From: Gammaproteobacteria bacterium | GTDB lineage: Bacteria; Pseudomonadota; Gammaproteobacteria; S012-40 | Direction: 5' to 3' | Length of the DNA: 64,000 nt | Assembly: GCA_029881255.1 (NCBI GenBank) | Contig: JAOUMY010000003.1 | Coordinates: forward strand, 182,732 to 246,731 | In this document: piece after piece, positions 45,341-55,284 of the stretch | Layout: each line of letters starts with the position of its first letter | Numbering within the stretch: position 1 is the stretch's first letter | Position numbers and translations under genes: made by a program | Notes under the pieces: generated by a model | Databases searched by the model: none | What the model was told of the DNA's origin: nothing | What the model saw: only the letters and a program-made list of their open reading frames with translations

Positions 45341-47068
45341 ATGTATGGAAATTTGTATGAAGTTTTTGGTCAGAAATCGACGCGTCTGTTTCGGTTGATG
45401 GTATGCGGGGGAAACAGCGGCGACAGGACCGCGTTGCTCAAGAGCATGCGTGTCGATTCTTTAATCCAGATCACTGAGATATTCAGTGAGGCCAGTAAGT
45501 CTTCACTATCCGAATACGATCAAAATTTCCCTGTAATCGAGAGCAGTGCTGATGTCGCCATTATTCTGATTGACGCCTCGACCGGCGTAGACACCGTGGC
45601 CTGCCGTGGTAGCTATATTGTCAACCTGTTGGGAATTCGGCACATCATTGTCGCCGTAGACAACATGGAAAATGCTGGATATTCCGAGGACATGTTTAAA
45701 GCCACCGAAGCAGATTTCCGCGCGCTTGCCTCCCGTCTGGATTTTTCAACCATTACCGTGCTGCCAATATCATCACACAAGCACGACAACATAATGGAAA
45801 GCAGCCCTAATACTCGCTGGTACCAAGGACTGCCTTTAGCCTCTGCACTGAAGAAAATCGAATACTCGAATGACAGAAACAATAAACCTTTTCGACTGCC
45901 AGTGCAGGAAGTCGACAAATCTGATCCAGATTTCCCTCGCATTTCCGGGACGATTGCCAGCGGCGCTGTTTCGCCCGGATTCGATATCGTCGTTCTTCCC
46001 GCAGCAAAGACGGGCAAGGTAAAGTCCATTTCATCCACTTCCAGTGCTCTATCGGAGGGAGCGTCTAATCGACCAGTAACGATCGCATTGGAACAGAGCA
46101 TCGATATTTCTCCTGGTGATGTCATCACGTCGACCGAACATCGCCCCGAGGTCACCGATCAGTTCCGTGCCCATATCGTCTGGTTGCACGACAAACCATT
46201 ATTTCCAGGACGCCCGTATTTGTTTCAAACCTGCAATAAAACTGTCACCGGCGAGGTGACCGAGTTAAGACACAAAATCAATGTGAATTCCTTCGAGCAT
46301 GATGCAGCCAAAGTTCTCGAACAGGGTGAAATCGGGGTGGGTAACGTCGGCCTCGACAAGTCCATTGTTTATGACGCCTATAAGAATGACAAGACGCTTG
46401 GCTCGTTTACCATGGTCGACAAACAAAGCAAGGCGACCGTTGCTTTCGGGGTGATTGAATACGGACTACGTCGCGCCACCAATATTCACTGGCAGGCAGT
46501 GGATGTGGACAAAGCAACCCGTTCCGCACAAAAAAGACAAAAGCCAACCGTATTATGGTTTACTGGTTTAAGTGCCTCGGGCAAATCCACCATAGCCAAT
46601 CTCATTGAGAAGAAACTCCAGGTTCTCGGTAAGCACACCTATTTGCTCGATGGCGATAATGTGCGTCATGGTCTGAATCGAGACCTTGGCTTCGTAGAGG
46701 CCGATCGCGTGGAAAACATCCGTCGTGTCGGTGAGGTCGCGAAGCTTATGGTGGATGCTGGGTTGATTGTGTTAACTGCGTTTATTTCGCCCTTCAAAGC
46801 AGAACGGCGCATGGTGAGAGAATTGCTCGGTGAGCATGAGTTTGTCGAAGTCTTCGTCGATACACCGATTGAAATCTGTGAGCAACGTGACCCCAAAGGA
46901 CTGTATAAGAAGGCGCGCGCTGGTCAGATCAAGAACTTCACCGGTTTGGACAGCCCATACGAAGCACCAGAGACGCCAGAGATACATCTACACATGGCTA
47001 ACCGTACTGCAGAAGAGGCGGCAGACGAAGTTATCGCGAAAATCGAGTCTTATCTTAATCTTCAATAG
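45341..47068 (+). CDS. CysN-like pseudo-GTPase fused to adenylylsulfate kinase (CysC)
   Basis: About 575 residues from the ATG at 45341, eight bases after a GGAG; an ATG at 45320 is possible. The C-terminal APS kinase is intact: [15 protein letters not shown] near residue 410, [28 protein letters not shown] and [16 protein letters not shown]. The N-terminal half is CysN/EF-Tu-like, with good barrel domains ([20 protein letters not shown]), but the GTPase core is broken: P-loop reads [11 protein letters not shown] without the Lys, the DTPGH region is missing, and NKMD is replaced by VDNMEN. About 50 residues are absent relative to usual CysN/C proteins. It should make PAPS from APS but not bind GTP. 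No cysD is adjacent. Confidence 0.85.
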   Translation: MYGNLYEVFGQKSTRLFRLMVCGGNSGDRTALLKSMRVDSLIQITEIFSEASKSSLSEYDQNFPVIESSADVAIILIDASTGVDTVACRGSYIVNLLGIRHIIVAVDNMENAGYSEDMFKATEADFRALASRLDFSTITVLPISSHKHDNIMESSPNTRWYQGLPLASALKKIEYSNDRNNKPFRLPVQEVDKSDPDFPRISGTIASGAVSPGFDIVVLPAAKTGKVKSISSTSSALSEGASNRPVTIALEQSIDISPGDVITSTEHRPEVTDQFRAHIVWLHDKPLFPGRPYLFQTCNKTVTGEVTELRHKINVNSFEHDAAKVLEQGEIGVGNVGLDKSIVYDAYKNDKTLGSFTMVDKQSKATVAFGVIEYGLRRATNIHWQAVDVDKATRSAQKRQKPTVLWFTGLSASGKSTIANLIEKKLQVLGKHTYLLDGDNVRHGLNRDLGFVEADRVENIRRVGEVAKLMVDAGLIVLTAFISPFKAERRMVRELLGEHEFVEVFVDTPIEICEQRDPKGLYKKARAGQIKNFTGLDSPYEAPETPEIHLHMANRTAEEAADEVIAKIESYLNLQ

Positions 47069-47094
47069 CTGAAATTAGCGCAGGATTTTAAATC

Positions 47095-47130
47095 ACACAC
47101 CTTTCGTTTTGATTCAAGCGAAAGGTGTGT
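47095..47130. terminator. 12-bp perfect hairpin between convergent genes
   Basis: ACACACCTTTCG at 47095-47106 pairs perfectly with CGAAAGGTGTGT at 47119-47130 around a 12-base loop that contains the stop of the DHH gene. T-tracts are weak on both sides, so termination is likely but not certain. Confidence 0.55.
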
Positions 47131-48088
47131 TGAGAAACGCTTGCTTGAACTCATCAAACGCGGACACGGCCAAGTCATTTATTCCTGCCGCCGCCTGACG
47201 CCCACCGCCACTGGGGAACTGTCGGCATAATTCGTCGGCCCCCGTTCTCGTACTCAGTGGCGCACGTACGCTCACCAAGAAGTTACCATCTTCTTTTGCA
47301 GTCAAAATGGCGTGAGCCCGTTGTGGTGATTTGTTTGCCAGGTCATTCGCGTAGACGCCGGATACACGACGGGCCCATGCCTCACACGGCAGAATATAGA
47401 TTGCACGCGTTTCCGTTTCCAATTCAGGCTTTAGCGATTTAACCATGGCGATATCGTTTTCATAGCCCATCTCCAAAATACGAAAACTGTCTTCGTTCTC
47501 GATAAATTCAAATGGACTGGTATATGGTCGAATACTTAGCGCAAGGTCTTCTGGCGTGATATGCAAATCGTCTAGTGTTGCCCCGTAACCATTGTAGTTA
47601 ATCGCCTCACCCAGCGTTTTGAGTAGTGTCGTCTGCTTTTCGCTTAAACCTGATGACTTTGCCAATACGGTTGCCGATTCCGCGAAATTGTCGCCAAAGG
47701 CACCGGTAATCGCCCATAGACGATGTCGGCCTTCAAGATATTTATCGACTATCAGACTGGTACAGGTATCTTTGGCGGTATCGATAAATGCCGAAAAATT
47801 CTCGTGCTCAGGAATTTCACCTGCGTAGTGATGATCGAAATAACGCAGCTTACAACCGACATCAAGCAAACGATTCGCATCGTCGCGATTCTTGTCCAGG
47901 GAGATATCCAGCACTGTAATACTATCGCCTGCGTTTGCATTTACACGTTTTAACAGACTGATGTCCCTTTTAACACCAGTTATCAAGCGCGCTTCTATTT
48001 GTGGCGTTTCGAGTTGAAGCTGTTGTAAGGCACAAATCCCGTCAGCATCACCATTGAACACAAAATAATTATTCACTGAATTCACCAT
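47114..48088 (-). CDS. DHH-family phosphoesterase
   Basis: 324 residues with the DHH/DHHA1 plan. Metal motifs are YFVFNGDADGICALQQL near residue 8, VLDISLDKNRDDANRLL near 58 and LRYFDHHYAGEIP near 82; the C-terminal substrate motif is FPSGGGRQAAAGINDLA near 290. The family includes RecJ-like exonucleases, oligoribonucleases (NrnA) and cyclic-dinucleotide phosphodiesterases. The short gap to the beta-CASP gene (2 bases) means co-expression. Why it ends the exosortase operon is unclear; a role in nucleotide-signal or PAP turnover is conceivable (inference). Confidence 0.82.
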   Translation of the reverse strand: MVNSVNNYFVFNGDADGICALQQLQLETPQIEARLITGVKRDISLLKRVNANAGDSITVLDISLDKNRDDANRLLDVGCKLRYFDHHYAGEIPEHENFSAFIDTAKDTCTSLIVDKYLEGRHRLWAITGAFGDNFAESATVLAKSSGLSEKQTTLLKTLGEAINYNGYGATLDDLHITPEDLALSIRPYTSPFEFIENEDSFRILEMGYENDIAMVKSLKPELETETRAIYILPCEAWARRVSGVYANDLANKSPQRAHAILTAKEDGNFLVSVRAPLSTRTGADELCRQFPSGGGRQAAAGINDLAVSAFDEFKQAFLNTPFA

Positions 48089-48090
48089 AT

Positions 48091-49503
48091 CTATTCCGTC
48101 GGGACAACTACACGACTGTCTGGCAACAAATCTTGTAACTTAGACTGAAGTGTTTTCTTCGCTTGCGTGTCGCCGTGGACAATACGTATTTCTTGGGGGC
48201 GATTCTGCATACCCATTACAAAATCTATCAAATTTTGTTGATCCGCGTGTGCCGAATAACCCGACAGGGTGTGTACTGCTGCCTTGATATCGTAGCGTTG
48301 ATCATCCAGCATCACATAACCATTGGCAGGCGCGTAACGTTGTATATCGCGCCCCGGTGTCCCTGCCGCCTGATAGCCTACAAACACAATATCGGTACGT
48401 TCATCACCGATGAGAGCCTTGAGATAGTTGACGATACGCCCACCTGCGCACATGCCGCTCGCCGCAATGACTATCGCCGGTTTATGTTTCCTGGAAAGAT
48501 ATTCTACTGTTTGCATGTGCTCTTGGTGTGTGTCCACACAGTATAGTTGCTCAAACGCGAGTGGATGACGACCCTGCTCCACACGTTGCTTCGCCTCAGT
48601 ATCCCAGTATTCTTTTAGCTCACGATAGGATTCGGTAAATTGCGCCGCTAGGGGCGAGTCTACGATAATTTCTATATCCTGCCATAACAAACCATCAGCG
48701 GCTTTCTTGTCCCCGTGTTGATGAATAATTTGCTCAAGCTCGTATAGCAATTCCTGTGTTCTTCCGATACTGAAGGCGGGCACCAAAATGACACCGCTAT
48801 TGAGCAAACAGCGTTCGACAACAGACTTTAGCTGCTGAGTTCGCGCACGTCGATCGGGATGAATACTATCGCCATAGGTACTTTCTATCACCAATATATC
48901 GGCACTTGCTGGCGACGTCGGATCAGGTAACAAGGGAGTATCTGGCGCCCCAAGGTCCCCAGAAAAAACAAGGCGTCTTGAGTCACCCTTGATTTCTGTG
49001 TCGATACTAATATATGCCGACCCAAGGATATGACCAGCAGGTGAAAAACTGACTTGTGCGCTATTTTCACCACCCTCAATTAGATCGGTCAAATCAACCA
49101 GGACGTTATAATCGACGCCTATAATTTTGCTAGACAGAGCATTGACAGTCTTTTGGACTAGAGCCTGGTTGCGAGTAAAGCCGACCTTAATCGCATCTTC
49201 CAGAACTTTAGGTAATAAATATGCGCTCGGTTTGCTGCAGAATATCGGTCCGTTAAATCCCGCAGCGAATAAATAAGGTATACGACCAACGTGGTCGATA
49301 TGGCAATGAGTCACGAGTAATGCGCGAATTTTTTCGATTGGGAATTCAATCTGCAAATGCTCAAAACTAGCACCCGCACCCGAGGTCTCGGCGCCTTGAA
49401 ACAGCCCGCAATCGATAAGCAAAGAATTGTTCGCGTCGAGGACTAGTTCATGACATGACCCTGTTACACCGTTTACCGCTCCATGATGGCGTATCTCAAA
49501 CAC
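48091..49503 (-). CDS. Metallo-beta-lactamase/beta-CASP RNA-processing-type hydrolase
   Basis: 470 residues. The zinc motif ALLVTHCHIDHVGRIPYL lies near residue 61, SFSPAGHILGSAYISI near 155 and the beta-CASP signature VIVIAASGMCAGGRIVNYLKA near 345, with LSGYSAHADQQNL near 415 as the final His motif. This is the CPSF-73/Ysh1-like group of RNA endo/exonucleases. Cytoplasmic. Its start overlaps the preceding glycosyltransferase stop by one base, so it is part of the exosortase transcript. Its link with glycan synthesis is not established. Confidence 0.85.
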   Translation of the reverse strand: MFEIRHHGAVNGVTGSCHELVLDANNSLLIDCGLFQGAETSGAGASFEHLQIEFPIEKIRALLVTHCHIDHVGRIPYLFAAGFNGPIFCSKPSAYLLPKVLEDAIKVGFTRNQALVQKTVNALSSKIIGVDYNVLVDLTDLIEGGENSAQVSFSPAGHILGSAYISIDTEIKGDSRRLVFSGDLGAPDTPLLPDPTSPASADILVIESTYGDSIHPDRRARTQQLKSVVERCLLNSGVILVPAFSIGRTQELLYELEQIIHQHGDKKAADGLLWQDIEIIVDSPLAAQFTESYRELKEYWDTEAKQRVEQGRHPLAFEQLYCVDTHQEHMQTVEYLSRKHKPAIVIAASGMCAGGRIVNYLKALIGDERTDIVFVGYQAAGTPGRDIQRYAPANGYVMLDDQRYDIKAAVHTLSGYSAHADQQNLIDFVMGMQNRPQEIRIVHGDTQAKKTLQSKLQDLLPDSRVVVPTE

Positions 49504-50633
49504 TAGCTACCTCGCCCGCATAACTCGTCATAAACTTTCATATAGTTCGCTATCATCGCGTCCATACTAAACAAGCGTTCCACTCTCGCTCTGCCGGCCT
49601 TGCCATGCTGTTTTAGTAGAGCCTTATCTTTTAGATAGGAGTCAATAGCAGCCGTCATAGCCGACGGATTGTTTGACGGCACCAGCAGCCCGGTATTTCC
49701 ATCGTCGATCAACTCCGGATTTCCTCCCACTGAAGTCGCTACGATGGGGAGTCCACTCGCCATGGCTTCGAGTATGGTGTTGGAGATTCCCTCACCTAAA
49801 GATGGCAACACGAATAGGTCGAGCGCATTTAGCATCGCCGGTACATCATTTCTTGCGCCCGCGAAAATAACACGGTTCGATATCGCTAGTTGTATTGCAA
49901 GCGCTTCAAGCTTCTGACGATCTGGACCATCACCAATCAGAACAAGTCTGGTGTTTTCATTTTTTTCAAGTAGTGCATAAGCCCGAAGCAAAGTCGCCTG
50001 ATCTTTTTCCGCCTGCAGCCTGCCAACCGAACCGACTAAAATTTCGCTTTTGCCAATTCCAAGTTCCTTACGAATCTCCTGGCGACTTTTCTCTGATTGA
50101 GAAAAGCGCTGCATATCCACGCCATTGTAAATTTGAACAATTTTGCGAGGCGAGATTCTCACCTGCTCTTTTAGCCAACTGTCGAGATCTTTTGATAGTG
50201 CAATAAAACGGGCAATCAGAGGATTATAGGCACGTCGCAATATACGATATTTACTATTGCTACCGTCGATGTCACTCATGTCGCGCCCGTGTTCGCCATG
50301 AATTCGATATTTTACACCTGCAAATGCTGCGGGCAATGTGTACTCAATTGTGCCAAGGTTACGTGTGTGCACAATTTGCGGTTTTAGTTTGCGCATAAGT
50401 TTCCAGAAACGGTACTGGGCGCGGATATCGTTTCCAGGTCGCTTGTGTAAGGCATATACTTCGACGTCATCTCGCTGAATACGTTTGCGAAAATCAGTGT
50501 AATCAGACGCGCAGATAATTACATGCCTATAGCAATCTTCTGGCATGCGATTTATCAGGTTGATCAAACCGTTCTCCAGCCCGCCAATCGCCAGTCGGTA
50601 CAACACGTGAACAATGAGTGGTCGTCCCTGCAT
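49503..50633 (-). CDS. Sugar transferase, PEP-CTERM/EpsH1 system-associated
   Basis: 376-residue GT-B glycosyltransferase, the partner found downstream of exosortase A in many genomes. VHVLYRLAIGGLENGLINLI at residue 9 is a typical start for it. KIVQIYNGVDMQRFSQSEK near 165, VGSVGRLQAEKDQATLLRAY near 200 and SLGEGISNTILEAMASGLPI near 285 are visible. It adds a sugar to the lipid-linked unit. It is one base from the xrtA stop. Confidence 0.88.
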   Translation of the reverse strand: MQGRPLIVHVLYRLAIGGLENGLINLINRMPEDCYRHVIICASDYTDFRKRIQRDDVEVYALHKRPGNDIRAQYRFWKLMRKLKPQIVHTRNLGTIEYTLPAAFAGVKYRIHGEHGRDMSDIDGSNSKYRILRRAYNPLIARFIALSKDLDSWLKEQVRISPRKIVQIYNGVDMQRFSQSEKSRQEIRKELGIGKSEILVGSVGRLQAEKDQATLLRAYALLEKNENTRLVLIGDGPDRQKLEALAIQLAISNRVIFAGARNDVPAMLNALDLFVLPSLGEGISNTILEAMASGLPIVATSVGGNPELIDDGNTGLLVPSNNPSAMTAAIDSYLKDKALLKQHGKAGRARVERLFSMDAMIANYMKVYDELCGRGS

Positions 50634-50634
50634 A

Positions 50635-52149
50635 TTATTTCAGGTTAGCGGATTTCAAACTTGTCATAACTGCGCCATGTATACTTTCCAACTCCATCTG
50701 TAACGCATTGTAAGAGTCCTCGAAATGCTCACTCATAGGCATTGCAATCGTAACAATGCTCGCCGTCTTGTCACCGCCAACTATGCGGGTCTTGGCTTCG
50801 CGCAATTTTGCAATATAGTCATTAATCGTAATCTCGCCGTCAACGATGAAATAATGCGCTACTATTAATCTGACGGTCGGTGATTTCACTTCTGAAACTC
50901 TGACTTCGTTGTTGCCGAATGTAACTCTCCCCTTATCTACCACGCGCCAATTTTTTTCCTCTGCCGGCACAAGAAGGTTTGTTGAGGTGATTAATTCGGC
51001 GCCTTGCCTCTGTTGTACATAGTAGCCTACATAGAGAAATAAGGATTTTTCTTCCTGTTGATATACTTGATCAATCTCCGCATCAACACCAAGATAAGTC
51101 GGCCTCCATTCACTCTGGCCCCCAGCGGCATGCCAGCCCACTGGTACCGGTGACTTTAGGGAGATCGACAGCGTGCCTTTAGAAACCTGAGATTCGGAAT
51201 ATGCGAACAAAGGTGCAATCCCAACAGACACTACTGCTAGAACCAATGCATACAAAACCTGTTTCCTCGGTACTTTTATCGTATCAAGAGAATGTTGCTT
51301 GTGTTCCGCTGCTTTTTTCTGATCCAAGTCCTCGCGCCAAAACGAACCGATATAAAACATAATCGCAATTACTACACCGAAAAACAGCCAGCCATATATC
51401 AAATGATCTACACCGGTGGCTAACTGCATATCGCTATAATGACCTATCATGACTATCATGAATGCCCGCAGGCCATTAGCGATTACTGGAACAAGAATAG
51501 AAACCAAAACAAATAACACGCGTTTCCAAAGTGTTCGATAGGTTAGGTAGGCATATAGAAAACCCAATGTTATCGATGCTATTAGATATCTCACGCCGCT
51601 ACAGGCTTCAACAACCGACCAATTTCCCGTGGGTAATTCAAAATAAGTTCCCTCACGAAATATTGGAATACCCACAAATTTCACCATAGCCACGGTAAAA
51701 TCAGCAGTAAACTCTATCATCGAGGGAACCAAGCCTTCTCCCATGGGCACAGCAAACAATAGAAAGAATAGTGCAAACGATATTTCTCGCGTCGCCTGCC
51801 AACCCAATAGTGAAAGCACCAGAAACGGAATCATCGAAACCAGGGCTAATTGTTGAATGACTAGTACATCAACAAGATAGGCCAGCAACCACAACAAACT
51901 GAGTAGAAAGAGAATAAACTGGGGCCACAATATCGGATTGGGTGATTTAGATATTACGTCATCACGTCTTTGCCAAATCAGCCAGAAAGCAATCGGAAAT
52001 ATCAAGAATCCATGCGCAAATGTTTCCGAGCGTATCCAGATATCCACCATCGAGGCGGTCGTCGGATAGTAGAGCACAAGAAGAAAAATGACGCTGGCGA
52101 GAGCTAGTACACTTATCTGCATCCAATTCAAGGCAGTTGTGTTATTCAT
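50635..52149 (-). CDS. xrtA: Exosortase A (XrtA/EpsH) with fused EpsI domain
   Basis: 504-residue inner-membrane cysteine protease/transpeptidase that recognises PEP-CTERM signals. About eight transmembrane segments fill residues 10-265. The catalytic set is intact: Cys183 in VVEACSGVRYL, Arg228 in ANGLRAFMIV and His249 in GVDHLIYGW. A soluble C-terminal EpsI-like domain (about residues 300-500, with GWHAAGGQSEWRPTYLG) is fused, as is usual for exosortase A. The start overlaps the upstream glycosyltransferase stop. Its clear substrate in this window is the protein at 3528-4469. Confidence 0.94.
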   Translation of the reverse strand: MNNTTALNWMQISVLALASVIFLLVLYYPTTASMVDIWIRSETFAHGFLIFPIAFWLIWQRRDDVISKSPNPILWPQFILFLLSLLWLLAYLVDVLVIQQLALVSMIPFLVLSLLGWQATREISFALFFLLFAVPMGEGLVPSMIEFTADFTVAMVKFVGIPIFREGTYFELPTGNWSVVEACSGVRYLIASITLGFLYAYLTYRTLWKRVLFVLVSILVPVIANGLRAFMIVMIGHYSDMQLATGVDHLIYGWLFFGVVIAIMFYIGSFWREDLDQKKAAEHKQHSLDTIKVPRKQVLYALVLAVVSVGIAPLFAYSESQVSKGTLSISLKSPVPVGWHAAGGQSEWRPTYLGVDAEIDQVYQQEEKSLFLYVGYYVQQRQGAELITSTNLLVPAEEKNWRVVDKGRVTFGNNEVRVSEVKSPTVRLIVAHYFIVDGEITINDYIAKLREAKTRIVGGDKTASIVTIAMPMSEHFEDSYNALQMELESIHGAVMTSLKSANLK

Positions 52150-53375
52150 ATTTTCATCTCCTGCTGAGCCTTATGTCCCGACAAAATGCTATCCAGTTTC
52201 TGAATATTTGATGACCAACTATAGTCTGCCATCACTCGACGCCGAGCAGCCTGGCCAATTGAACTTCCGGTATTTCGATCTCGACCCAGAACCTCTAACA
52301 CGGCCAAAAACTGTTCCACGGTATCAGCAACAAAGAGTTCTTCATCAACTCGAGCCTTAATGCCTTCAAAACCGAGTGACGACGTAATTACCGGTTTTGC
52401 CATTGCCATGGCTTCAAGCACTTTGTTTTGTATGCCACGTGCAATGCGCATAGGCGCGACAGAAAATTCTGCATATGCGATATAAGGTCGCACATCAGCA
52501 ACCCGCCCTGTTACGGTTACTATTCCGGGACTGTCTAGAGACTGTACCTCGACAGTTGGCTTCGATCCGACGATAAAAAACTCGAATTTCTGGTCGCTGG
52601 CTTTAATTGATGGCAGTACCTCTTTTACAAACCACACAACAGCATCCACATTTGCCCAGTAATCCATCGCCCCAGTGAAGACTATGGGTCTCACACCCTC
52701 CGCATACGGACTTTTCAATTCATGTTGTGGCGAGAAATAATCGGCATCCACACCATTATTCACAAACCCAATATCTACACTAGTGTCATTAAGCTTGCCA
52801 GAGAATGATTCGGCTTCGGCTGAAGAAACAAAGAGCGAGCAATCAAATTCTTTTGATACCTTCTGCTCATATTTGCCAAGCAAGCGACCTTCTCTTGCGT
52901 ATACATAGCTCATGGGCCAGGATTTATTTGTGGCATATTGCAGCCACTTATCTGAGTCCATATCGACAAAATCGATCACTCGAGTCATGTCCAATAAATG
53001 ATCGCCTTCGACGTATTGCGCCATCGATGAGGAAAATATCAAACACTTCTCAACAGCATTGACATGAACCACTTGTTCTACCCAATGTTGCATTTTCTTC
53101 GAATAGTAATATGAAAGCGTCAAAGGTGAATTGGACAATAGACCTTTTGCCGATTTCAATTTTGCAAGACGCGTATTCATTTGTTCAATATAGACATCAG
53201 CACAATACGGTTTTAATTGTTCGATGTATTGCATGTCTTCCGGTTCATCGACGAAACATCCGAGATAAATCTCATATTGTCGCGCCAAGCCTTTCAGCCA
53301 ATGGAAGGACCGGATCTTGTCTCCCTTGTTAGGCGGAAAGGGAATTCGATGAACAAGATAAAGTAACTTTTCCAT
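52146..53375 (-). CDS. Glycosyltransferase, PEP-CTERM/XrtA system-associated (stp1 type)
   Basis: About 409 residues from the ATG at 53375, four bases after the FemAB stop with GGGA seven bases upstream; a start at 53411 would add 12 non-conserved residues. The opening LLYLVHRIPFPPNKGDKIRS is diagnostic of this XrtA-linked family. GAMDYWANVDAVVWFVKEVL near residue 220 and IARGIQNKVLEAMAMAKPVI near 310 complete the GT-B pattern. It overlaps xrtA by four bases. Confidence 0.9.
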   Translation of the reverse strand: MEKLLYLVHRIPFPPNKGDKIRSFHWLKGLARQYEIYLGCFVDEPEDMQYIEQLKPYCADVYIEQMNTRLAKLKSAKGLLSNSPLTLSYYYSKKMQHWVEQVVHVNAVEKCLIFSSSMAQYVEGDHLLDMTRVIDFVDMDSDKWLQYATNKSWPMSYVYAREGRLLGKYEQKVSKEFDCSLFVSSAEAESFSGKLNDTSVDIGFVNNGVDADYFSPQHELKSPYAEGVRPIVFTGAMDYWANVDAVVWFVKEVLPSIKASDQKFEFFIVGSKPTVEVQSLDSPGIVTVTGRVADVRPYIAYAEFSVAPMRIARGIQNKVLEAMAMAKPVITSSLGFEGIKARVDEELFVADTVEQFLAVLEVLGRDRNTGSSIGQAARRRVMADYSWSSNIQKLDSILSGHKAQQEMKI

Positions 53376-53379
53376 TCGA

Positions 53380-54405
53380 CTATCCCAGGTAGCGATTGAT
53401 CTTTGGCCCAATCACTTTTGTTGCCCAAAAAGGCAGCTTTTTCCAGGTATTGATAAACACCGCATACTTTGGGTTGGTCGGACTTACATTGGGAACCTCA
53501 GCCGCGTTCACCAGAAAATACTCATATTCAAGCGGCTCTGGCTCGAAACCCCAGTTCTTCTTGAAACTGTATGGCCCCGTACCAACCTTGCTACGTCCGT
53601 AGTCAAACCACTTCAATCCGCGTTCACAGGAACGACGCATCAATTCCCAGTACATGAAATCATGCGCTTTATATTGTCGGGCGAGGTCACTGGCACCGGC
53701 ATAATATGGCAATACTTCACCGCGAAAGTAAAAATTCATGACACTGGATACCAGTTGGCCATCTTTGAATATAGACAGTACATCGCAGTCGTCTTTGAAT
53801 ACTTCTTTCAAAATATGAAATAGCTTACGCGGGAAAGCCGGAGTACCAAGCCCGTGTAGACTATAGGCATAGGATTCGTAAAAACGATCGATGTCCGTAT
53901 CCCATTCGCTATTTAACCCCGCAGAAATACCTTTACGCACAACAGCACGCTGTTTGCGTGGAATATTCGTCATATTCGTTTCGACATCAGGATCAATTTC
54001 CTTTCGGAAACGCGCGTACAGATCAGACTTTACTGCCCAATCAGAATGTTGCTGGCGGATGGTCCTGAATTCCATGTAATCAACATTCAGCTGTTTCGCC
54101 AGCGCTATGGATTTCTGGGTCAAGGCGTCGAAAGCTTCTGTTGAGCTGGAAAGTATTCCACCGTGCACATAAAACGGTAATGATATCAGCGCGTTCCCAA
54201 AAACACGGCTCTTCACTTGCCCCAAGGGCAGCACACCTTTGATTTCGCCCTGCTCTTCAGCATAGAGAAAATACATTGGATGGCCATATGTACGCTGGAT
54301 AACTTCCTTCCACTCAGCACGGTGAAAAAACGTCGCCTCTGGATGTTCAAAAACGAATTTATTCCACGCTGCTGCGTTTTTTGAATCGAGTTCCTTTACT
54401 AGCAT
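53380..54405 (-). CDS. FemAB family XrtA/PEP-CTERM system-associated protein
   Basis: 341 residues. FemAB/GNAT-type acyltransferase fold: FHRAEWKEVIQRTYGHPMYF near residue 27, RQLRAVVRKG-like basic region (PRKQRAVVRKGISAGL near 148), AHDFMYWELMRRSCERGLKW near 260 and FDYGRSKVGTGPYSFKKNWG near 280. FemX-type enzymes move amino acids from aminoacyl-tRNA; the acceptor here is unknown and may be a sugar. It is a constant member of XrtA operons, between the deacetylase and the first glycosyltransferase. Confidence 0.9.
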   Translation of the reverse strand: MLVKELDSKNAAAWNKFVFEHPEATFFHRAEWKEVIQRTYGHPMYFLYAEEQGEIKGVLPLGQVKSRVFGNALISLPFYVHGGILSSSTEAFDALTQKSIALAKQLNVDYMEFRTIRQQHSDWAVKSDLYARFRKEIDPDVETNMTNIPRKQRAVVRKGISAGLNSEWDTDIDRFYESYAYSLHGLGTPAFPRKLFHILKEVFKDDCDVLSIFKDGQLVSSVMNFYFRGEVLPYYAGASDLARQYKAHDFMYWELMRRSCERGLKWFDYGRSKVGTGPYSFKKNWGFEPEPLEYEYFLVNAAEVPNVSPTNPKYAVFINTWKKLPFWATKVIGPKINRYLG

Positions 54406-54406
54406 G

Positions 54407-55252
54407 CTAATCCTTCTTAAAAACCTTATCCATGCGATCCCAGCGAAAGTCCTGCAGCAAGTGATTCAACCTTGCCTCCATTTTCCCCAAGTTCAAATAA
54501 TGCCTAAAGCGCGCCTTCGAACTCAATTGCTGAGGTCGTGGTTGACCGGGATCTATTTCCCATGGATGGAAATAAAACATGCCTGATTTACCTTCCTTTT
54601 CATTAATACTACGCAATGCATAACGTGAAAAAGCATAGGGGTAGGCTCTGAAAAAACCGCCGCCACCTGCGGGCCAACGTTTTCCTAACCAATCGAACGT
54701 GGTCACAGGTACTTCTCTGAATGAACTAGACTCGATAGGTTTGTACATAAACCTTGGCGCATCGGGAATACCATACAGATCATGTTTAACAGGGTAGATG
54801 CTTGAACTGTATTCATGCCCCGTCTCCGCCAGGATATCCAGCGCCCACAAATTGCTCGTACTAATGGAGTAACTAGCGGCGCGATAACCTGTAACTCGCT
54901 CGCCTGACAAATCTTCCAGTATAGCTTTGGTCTTGACTACGTCCTCGCGAAATTGATCAGGGGTTTGTGTCGTAGCGCGCACATGAGAATATCCATGACT
55001 CGCCACTTCATGGCCCTCCGCAATCATGCGCCTAATCAAAGCGGGAAATCGCTCAGCCACCCAGCCAAGTGTAAAAAAAGTAGCATTTATATCCGCTGAG
55101 GCAAAGATATCCATGACCTTGTTGGTATTTCGTTCTACACGCAGTTCCCATTTATCCCAGTCATTCCTCGACACAAATGGTTCAAATGCGGAAACCTGGA
55201 AATAGTCCTCGACATCACAGGTCATAGCGTTCGTAATTTTATTGTCGTTCAT
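54407..55252 (-). CDS. XrtA system polysaccharide deacetylase
   Basis: 281-residue NodB-fold enzyme. MTCDVEDYFQVSAFEPF at residue 10 holds the metal Asp and is diagnostic of the XrtA subfamily; GHEVASHGYSHVRATTQTPD near 82 gives the His-x3-His motif; RAASYSIS and the final FYFHPWEIDPGQPRP are also conserved. Cytoplasmic or inner-membrane, it would deacetylate an N-acetylhexosamine in the glycan. It ends two bases from the FemAB gene. Confidence 0.9.
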   Translation of the reverse strand: MNDNKITNAMTCDVEDYFQVSAFEPFVSRNDWDKWELRVERNTNKVMDIFASADINATFFTLGWVAERFPALIRRMIAEGHEVASHGYSHVRATTQTPDQFREDVVKTKAILEDLSGERVTGYRAASYSISTSNLWALDILAETGHEYSSSIYPVKHDLYGIPDAPRFMYKPIESSSFREVPVTTFDWLGKRWPAGGGGFFRAYPYAFSRYALRSINEKEGKSGMFYFHPWEIDPGQPRPQQLSSKARFRHYLNLGKMEARLNHLLQDFRWDRMDKVFKKD

Positions 55253-55284
55253 ACTTAACTCAAATTATGTGTAACGAGGATGTT

